Shown here one piece after another: positions 58,559 through 64,000 of a stretch of DNA of 64,000 nucleotides (position 1 is its first letter; every line of letters begins with the position of its first letter). Made by a program: the position numbers and the translations under genes. The notes beneath the pieces were generated by a model, which had not been told where the DNA came from, did not search any database, and saw nothing but the letters and a program-made list of their open reading frames with translations. This DNA comes from Chrysoperla carnea (Eukaryota; Arthropoda; Insecta; Neuroptera; Chrysopidae), in the NCBI RefSeq assembly GCF_905475395.1, contig NC_058339.1, forward strand, positions 20,840,001-20,904,000, written 5' to 3'.

Positions 58559-59024
58559 TATAATATGTGTAGATAATTAATGACAAATGCATTTCAGTTA
58601 TACATACATAAAAATAATTACCTAAAGCAAATTGGTTTATGTTTTTTGATAAGAAAATGTATTTTTTAAACATATGAAAATAGTTCACATGTACATAATA
58701 TTTATTTAACCTATATGCATAATAATTAATAAGTAAATACTGTGTACTTACTATAGGTAAGTATATTATTTAATATTAAACTCATAAATTAAATTTTAAT
58801 TTTATGACATAAAAGGTTGTGTTGTTATAAATATACTACAAAATAATATATTAGGTACAAAAAGATATACAATAACTTTATATAAACAAGTACTTAAATA
58901 TTATTGTAAAAATGATAAAGTAGGAAACCTGAGTTATTTGATCGAGGCCAACCTTGGAAAAAACAAAGTCCGTTTTCAAAGCAAACAGTTTAATTTAAGT
59001 TATTCGATATTCTAATTCTGTTTT

Positions 59025-59027
<3 letters not shown>

Positions 59028-59075
<48 letters not shown>

Positions 59076-59077
59076 TA
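59028..59077. repeat. (TA)n microsatellite
   Basis: About 45-50 bp of nearly pure TA, with a TAATATATA interruption near the right end. It directly precedes family B copy 4. Confidence 0.95.
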
Positions 59078-59097
59078 AATGGAACTGACTGATCGAT

Positions 59098-59375
59098 CGG
59101 AAATAAGTGATGGCAAATGAAGTGAAGTTTCTGACATATCACAATGTTTCAATCGATTTTAGTTCGTATCTCAAAAACTATTCGACCAGTCATCAAATGC
59201 ACCCGATTTTTGTTCAAATTTTTCGTTTTTTTTCAATTTTTTCCCTTTGAAAAAATCGAGAAAAACGCAAAAAAATTTTGTTTTGCAATTTGATGAAACT
59301 TTGCGGATAGGGGTAATTTTGATCCAAAAAGTATAAAAAAACAGTTAATTTAATGATTGAATTCGGAGTTTCTGA
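59098..59375 (+). repeat. Family B repeat, copy 4
   Basis: TTTCTGACATATCACAATGT, TTAGTTCGTATCTCAAAAAC, CGACCAGTCATCAAATGCACC, TTTGAAAAAATCGAGAAAAACGC and CCAAAAAGTATAAAAAAACAG, ending with a second, truncated TTTCTGAGA block. Confidence 0.85.
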
Positions 59376-62048
59376 GACAACCTTGCAATAAAGTCTTCAT
59401 TACCGTGAAAAACGACAAGATATCCAAATAGTTTCATACCTGATATTAATAGGTAATGAATGAAAATTTGATTATTCAAAACATAAAATATAAAACTAAT
59501 CACGCTTTATTTAATTTTTATCTTATCATTTATTTTCTATGTCAATAACGTTTTAAATTATAGTTTTAACACGTGGCATACTTTTTACTGAATTTTAAAA
59601 TAATTATTTTCGTTATCACAAAATTATATGCATTTTTATGTAGTTCAGTAATTAATATATACCCAACCAAAGCATCAAAGGGACATTTGTTTAACCAAAA
59701 TTTCAAACAGCTGCATTTGTACGAAAAATCATAGCTCGTTTGTAAACTTGTTCTATCTAGTTTTGGAATATTTTGCTCAATATTTATCACCACTTGACGG
59801 CTTGCACGGAGTGTTGAAAGGGTGCGAACTGTTATTCATATATTTGATATAAATTTGTTAAAGCCACTGGAAAGCATGTTTATTTATGTTAAAAATGACA
59901 TTAAAAAAATTTTCGAGAAAATTACGAGAAAACAACTATAAATTCTATTAGATATATTGTTCACCTTTCTCTTCTGTCTCGTTTTGACATGGTGGCAAAA
60001 GAAAATCACTTTGGTAAACTTTTTGATGGCAAGGGACGCACTATAAGTACTTTGCACCTACATATTGGATAGATATTCTACTACAATAGGTACCTACTAC
60101 ATACATGCTACAATACATACTATATACTTAGTATATATGTTGCAGGCATCTTGCTTAATTAGTCGTCCGGTTAACAGCCTAACATTTTTACTTAACGGCG
60201 CCTTTCGGTGGATAACGTTTAATTACTTGCCTAACCTATTCATTTCAATATATTGTTGGTGTTTCTCGCAGTTTGATTTTGTTTAAATACAAAACTGGTT
60301 TTCACGGCAGGAGTTGCAGTACTCGATACAAATAATGACGACGATACTTCAGAAAGTCGTATTTGATTGAGAAAGACTTCGGCTGTAAATCAGTTTCACT
60401 ATTTTAATTTTAATCATTTACATTTGTTATTAAGTTGCTATTTGATCTCATGATTGCATAAATTAACAATTTCAAATGTCCTATATTTCATCTTTTTTTT
60501 CACAAATAGTCACTCTATTGTATGAATAGCCTAAGTATCAGTCGACCAGTTTATGAAATGTATTAAATATTGATAAATTGAATCACAGGGGAGTTGGTCT
60601 AGGAATAACAAATCAGAACATTACAGTTGATCCTGTTGTACGTTTCGTATCTTTATTGTGACTTCTTCGGCAACTTAAAATTATAATTATCAAATATACT
60701 ATAATTAAATTTAATCTATTCAATACGTTATTAAGTTAGACGCAACGGCGAAATATCATTCACACCCAGAAAAACGTCGCCGTTTAATAAAAAGGCTAGA
60801 CTGCTACCTGCACGGCTAATTAAGTAGTTGGCTGCAACATATACATACAATACACATGTGCTATGTTGTGTGTTCATTCTGCAGTGCAGTAGATATGACC
60901 TTGTCCATTTATTTAAAGTATCATCATCATACTATATTATGTATTTATTATATGTATAACATATCTTTGTATATTTCACGATTACAGTATGTATTATAAA
61001 ATAACTAAAATAAAAAAAACTTTTAAACGGGCAAGCTTTTATTGAATTAAAAAGTAGAAAATAATTTTTTATGATTCCACCCATAAATAATGATGTTATT
61101 ATGATTATAATCAAAATACGTCTTATCAAAATACGTGCGTATATATCTTTATCAGAAATACGTACAAATATGGAGAAGGCAAACTATAGTCAAAATCTGT
61201 GTTTTAACGATATTGAATGGACCAACAAATTTCCTTGTTATAATCGATAGTCATTATAAGCGATATGAACAATTTAATATTAAAGTGAAAGTATGTGTAT
61301 ATACCGATTGTAAGCTATCTCCTTAGCCATATAAAATATACGAAGTAAGAAAATCAAAAGCAATATCTACATTTTCTTGCTGAAAATAATTCAAGAGATA
61401 CTGTAACATTAAGAAGCACTTTTGTACACAAATATCGATTAATTTCTGTTACAGCGGAAAATTAAAAACAAATTTTGTTTCCAAGGTTACAGACAACATT
61501 ATTTCTTCTTTATAAAAACAAGTACTTTATTATAAATAATTGTGTAAATAATTGAATTTTGAAATTCACTGAAAAATATTATACAACACTTATTGGAAAA
61601 ATTGTCTTAAAAAAAAAAACCCAAAATACAAGAAGAACGATTATTTAATTATTTTCTAAACTTACAGAGAATTTTTGCTCATACCATTTTAATATTCATT
61701 TATTTCTAACATAATATTACAAAACTGGTAAGGAAATATACCAAAATATTACAGCTTATGACCTTTCATGTCAAGAGTGTAACAGTTAAGAAATTTCTTA
61801 AAAATTTGTTTTATGAAAACATTGTCCATTTTAAAGTATTCGTGTTACTAAATTTTTCCGAGAAGTATGTATATAGTTTGTTTCTTGTAATATCATTATA
61901 GATGCCGCTACTTTTTGTCATATCCAGCAACTCTCATTTGCTCAAATGAGCTGAAATTCAGCATAATAATAAATACTGGACGCTTTTAAGTTCTTTTACT
62001 TATTTTCCCTGCATATGTTTCTAAATCGGATGACAATGCATTTATCAT
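59376..62048. other. Intergenic, no gene supported
   Basis: Frames of 63-75 codons on both strands have no motif. A small stem-loop pairs AACGGCGA (60744-60751) with TCGCCGTT (60777-60784). Otherwise nothing recognised. Confidence 0.4.
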
Positions 62049-62205
62049 TGATGTTTACGAAATAATGTTTCAAAAAAAAGTTGTTTATTTTTTTATAAGG
62101 AACATTTTCTACATTTAAATTAACTGTATAAAATGTTCATTAAAAAAATAATCAACTTTTGTTTGCAAAATTTTTTCGTAAAGATCACTGTTTTCCGTGA
62201 GGGTG
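62049..62205. repeat. Family D ends in inverted orientation (hairpin)
   Basis: GATGTTTACGAAATAATG...AAAAGTTGTTTATTTTTTTATAAGGAACATTT on the left is repeated inverted on the right (minus strand: GATCTTTACGAAAAAATTTTGC...AAAAGTTGATTATTTTTTTAATGAACATTT). The right side ends CGTGAGGGTGCAAATTAA, the family's CTCACG terminus. So two family D ends face each other with only about 25 bp between. Confidence 0.8.
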
Positions 62206-63059
62206 CAAATTAAGTTAAAGAAATATATTGTATAAATTTTAAATTTATACGTTATATATAATATGTATGTATTTGTTTGTTTATTACTACATCCTTTGAA
62301 AAACTGAGAGGATTACTATATCCCTCTTATAACTTTTTGTGTAAGAGTGGTTATCTTTCTTTACTTACATGACGTAAGAAAACAAACCATTGCGTTATCA
62401 CTCACTCCCTATACTTTCACATGGCTCATCTGGTACATTTCATTTCCTACCTACATACATAATCATATTAAAAACTTGGCTTAGCCAATTGTGTCTGTAC
62501 AACTGCATCACGTGTTGATATATCTCACATGTACAGTACAGTTTGTGTATTCTCTGTCTCAATGAAATATTAATGTGAAAAAAATACCTAGTTTTTATTT
62601 TCCTTACTTCGAATTCATAATAATTTACATAAATAATATATTTTTCATTGAAAGTAATTACATAAATGTTTGTCAAATCATTAACTGTGATTATCTAATA
62701 TTAAAAATTTGTATATTTGAGAGTTGGTTAGTTTTTTTTACACGTGATTGAAATAATTCAATTACGTTAATATAACTTATTAGTTTATTTTTAATTTTAA
62801 TGAATTGAAATTTTAATATAAGTTTGTGGAATTTTTTTTTAAATTTTAAATTATTTTTATCTTTAGACCAACCATTTGATGTTCAATAATAGCTGGAAAC
62901 TTCCTTGACTATTCTCTTTGACTTTTACATTGAAATTTTCGAAAATTTTTCATATCTGGATTGACAAATTATTATTTGCATTGATTTTCATGAATTCGAA
63001 ATATATTTCATTGAAAGTACGAATTATTTGAATTCTACGTTAATTTTTATACAATGTAT
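62206..63059. other. Intergenic, AT-rich
   Basis: A 78-codon minus-strand frame at 62440-62676 lacks a motif. Nothing else supported. Confidence 0.4.
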
Positions 63060-63458
63060 ACATGAAATATATCAAGGTATACTAAGTTTAGTCCCAAGTT
63101 TGTAACGCTTAAAAATATTGCTGCTACTAACAAAATTTTGGTATAGGTGTTCACAAAATCACCTAATTAGTCCATTTCCGGTTGTCCGTCCGTCTGTCAA
63201 CAAGATAACTCAAAAACGAAAACAGATATCAAGCTGAAATTTTTCTAACATGCTAAGGACGTAAAAAGTGAGGTCGAGTTCTTAAATTATCAACATAGGT
63301 CAATTGGGTCTTGCGTCCGTAGGACCCATCTTGTAAACCGTCATAGATAGAACAAAAGTTTAAATGTAAAAAATATTCCTTATTAAAAAATAAATAACTT
63401 TTGTTTGAAACATTTTTTCATTAACATCACTGTTTACCCGTGAGGGCGCAAATTAGGC
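63060..63458 (-). repeat. Family D repeat, copy 3
   Basis: On the plus strand TATACATGAAATATATCAAGG, GTATACTAAGTTTAGTCCCAAG, a GTCCGTCCGTCTGTC run, ATCTTGTAAACCGTCATAG, TTTCATTAACATCACTGTTTACCCGTGAGGGCGCAAATTAGGCG. Full-length reverse complement of 48536-48917. Confidence 0.88.
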
Positions 63459-64000
63459 GTACATTGTATAGTATGTATTATATGGGAATATCAGTTGTGT
63501 ATGTGTGACATGAATGTATGTGTAATGTGATAGAGTAATCAACACTGTCTATGAAAGGTATTACAACGGTTAACTCATTCAATTGTTTGTTTTCACTTGA
63601 TGTTTTTAAATTTTGTAAGTAAAAATGTTTATCAAACTTTAATTTCCGATTTATTTTCGGAAAAGGTATTATATATATCATATTCTTTCCTTATCTACGT
63701 ATATTTTATGAAATCTGAAAAACACAATGTATAAAATATAACTAAAAGTATCTAACAAAACTGTTTCAAAACTTTTAAAATAAAAGAATTTATTAGTTTT
63801 GGTAATGGAAAAAATATATAGCATATTTCCGTTTTCATATGCAATAATAATTGACAAAAATTATTACAAATATAAAAAATTTTATAGTCAAATAAATATG
63901 TTACGAAATATATTTAAAAACTCGTACTATTTTGTAACAATAATGACAGTTTTTTATTAAAACTAATTTAGATGTACGAACATTTATAAATCTTAAAAAT
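63459..64000. other. Intergenic to window end
   Basis: AT-rich. The 67-codon minus-strand frame at 63478-63681 is not convincing. Confidence 0.4.

Noticed and set aside
1..64000. CRISPR arrays, bacterial operons, riboswitches, rRNA
   Set aside because: No regularly spaced short direct repeats with unique spacers, no compact coding layout and no conserved RNA core; intron-bearing genes and insect transposons mark this as eukaryotic.

Overview
This is an AT-rich, intron-containing nuclear segment that looks insect. There are no bacterial-style operons. Almost everything is intergenic DNA holding degraded transposons of kinds common in insects: a hAT element, a Helitron, an RTE-like LINE, MITEs and tRNA-like repeats. 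The only genes I can defend are a pair of small secreted proteins. I did not identify the species. Repeat boundaries come from reading by eye and are good to about 10-30 bp unless a duplication or terminus fixes them.

Genes (11.4-16.8 kb). Two three-exon genes face each other on opposite strands, 12155-13024 (+) and 15134-15978 (-). They sit in an inverted duplication with arms of about 1.7 kb and a spacer of about 1.9 kb. Each encodes a signal peptide (exon 1), an eight-cysteine trypsin-inhibitor-like (TIL) domain (exon 2), and a tail (exon 3) laid out like a prohormone. The tail has an R-E-K-R site, a 14-residue linker, a second K-R site, and a 17-residue C-terminal peptide followed by Gly-Lys-stop in one copy and Gly-stop in the other. 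That arrangement would allow an amidated peptide. The TIL domain is nearly identical in the two copies, while the end of the tail has changed a lot. I think this pair is the most novel content of the window.

Repeats. At least five interspersed families recur: (A) a ~315-bp satellite-like monomer in short arrays at 4.3, 8.8 and 39.4 kb with a fragment at 33.6 kb, carrying the palindrome ATGACGTCAT; (B) a family at 17.5, 23.2, 58.1 and 59.1 kb; (C) a ~640-bp internally dimeric family at 18.6, 38.2, 40.3, 44.0, 44.6 and 55.8 kb; (D) a family ending in a small palindrome at 24.0, 48.5 and 63.1 kb with partial copies at 22.2 and 62.0 kb; (E) a short family with TAACCT-like tails at 36.1 and 47.7 kb. 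Elements with better-defined ends are a hAT (4904-5646, perfect 8-bp target duplication), a Helitron (45876-46411), several hairpin MITEs (7.5, 33.1, 54.4 kb), a fold-back element with transposase C-terminal relics (31.3-31.7 kb) and a 5'-truncated RTE-like LINE (20.6-21.2 kb).

The remaining intervals hold AT-rich sequence in which I found no gene. Most of the open reading frames over 60 codons there fall inside repeats or lack coding character.
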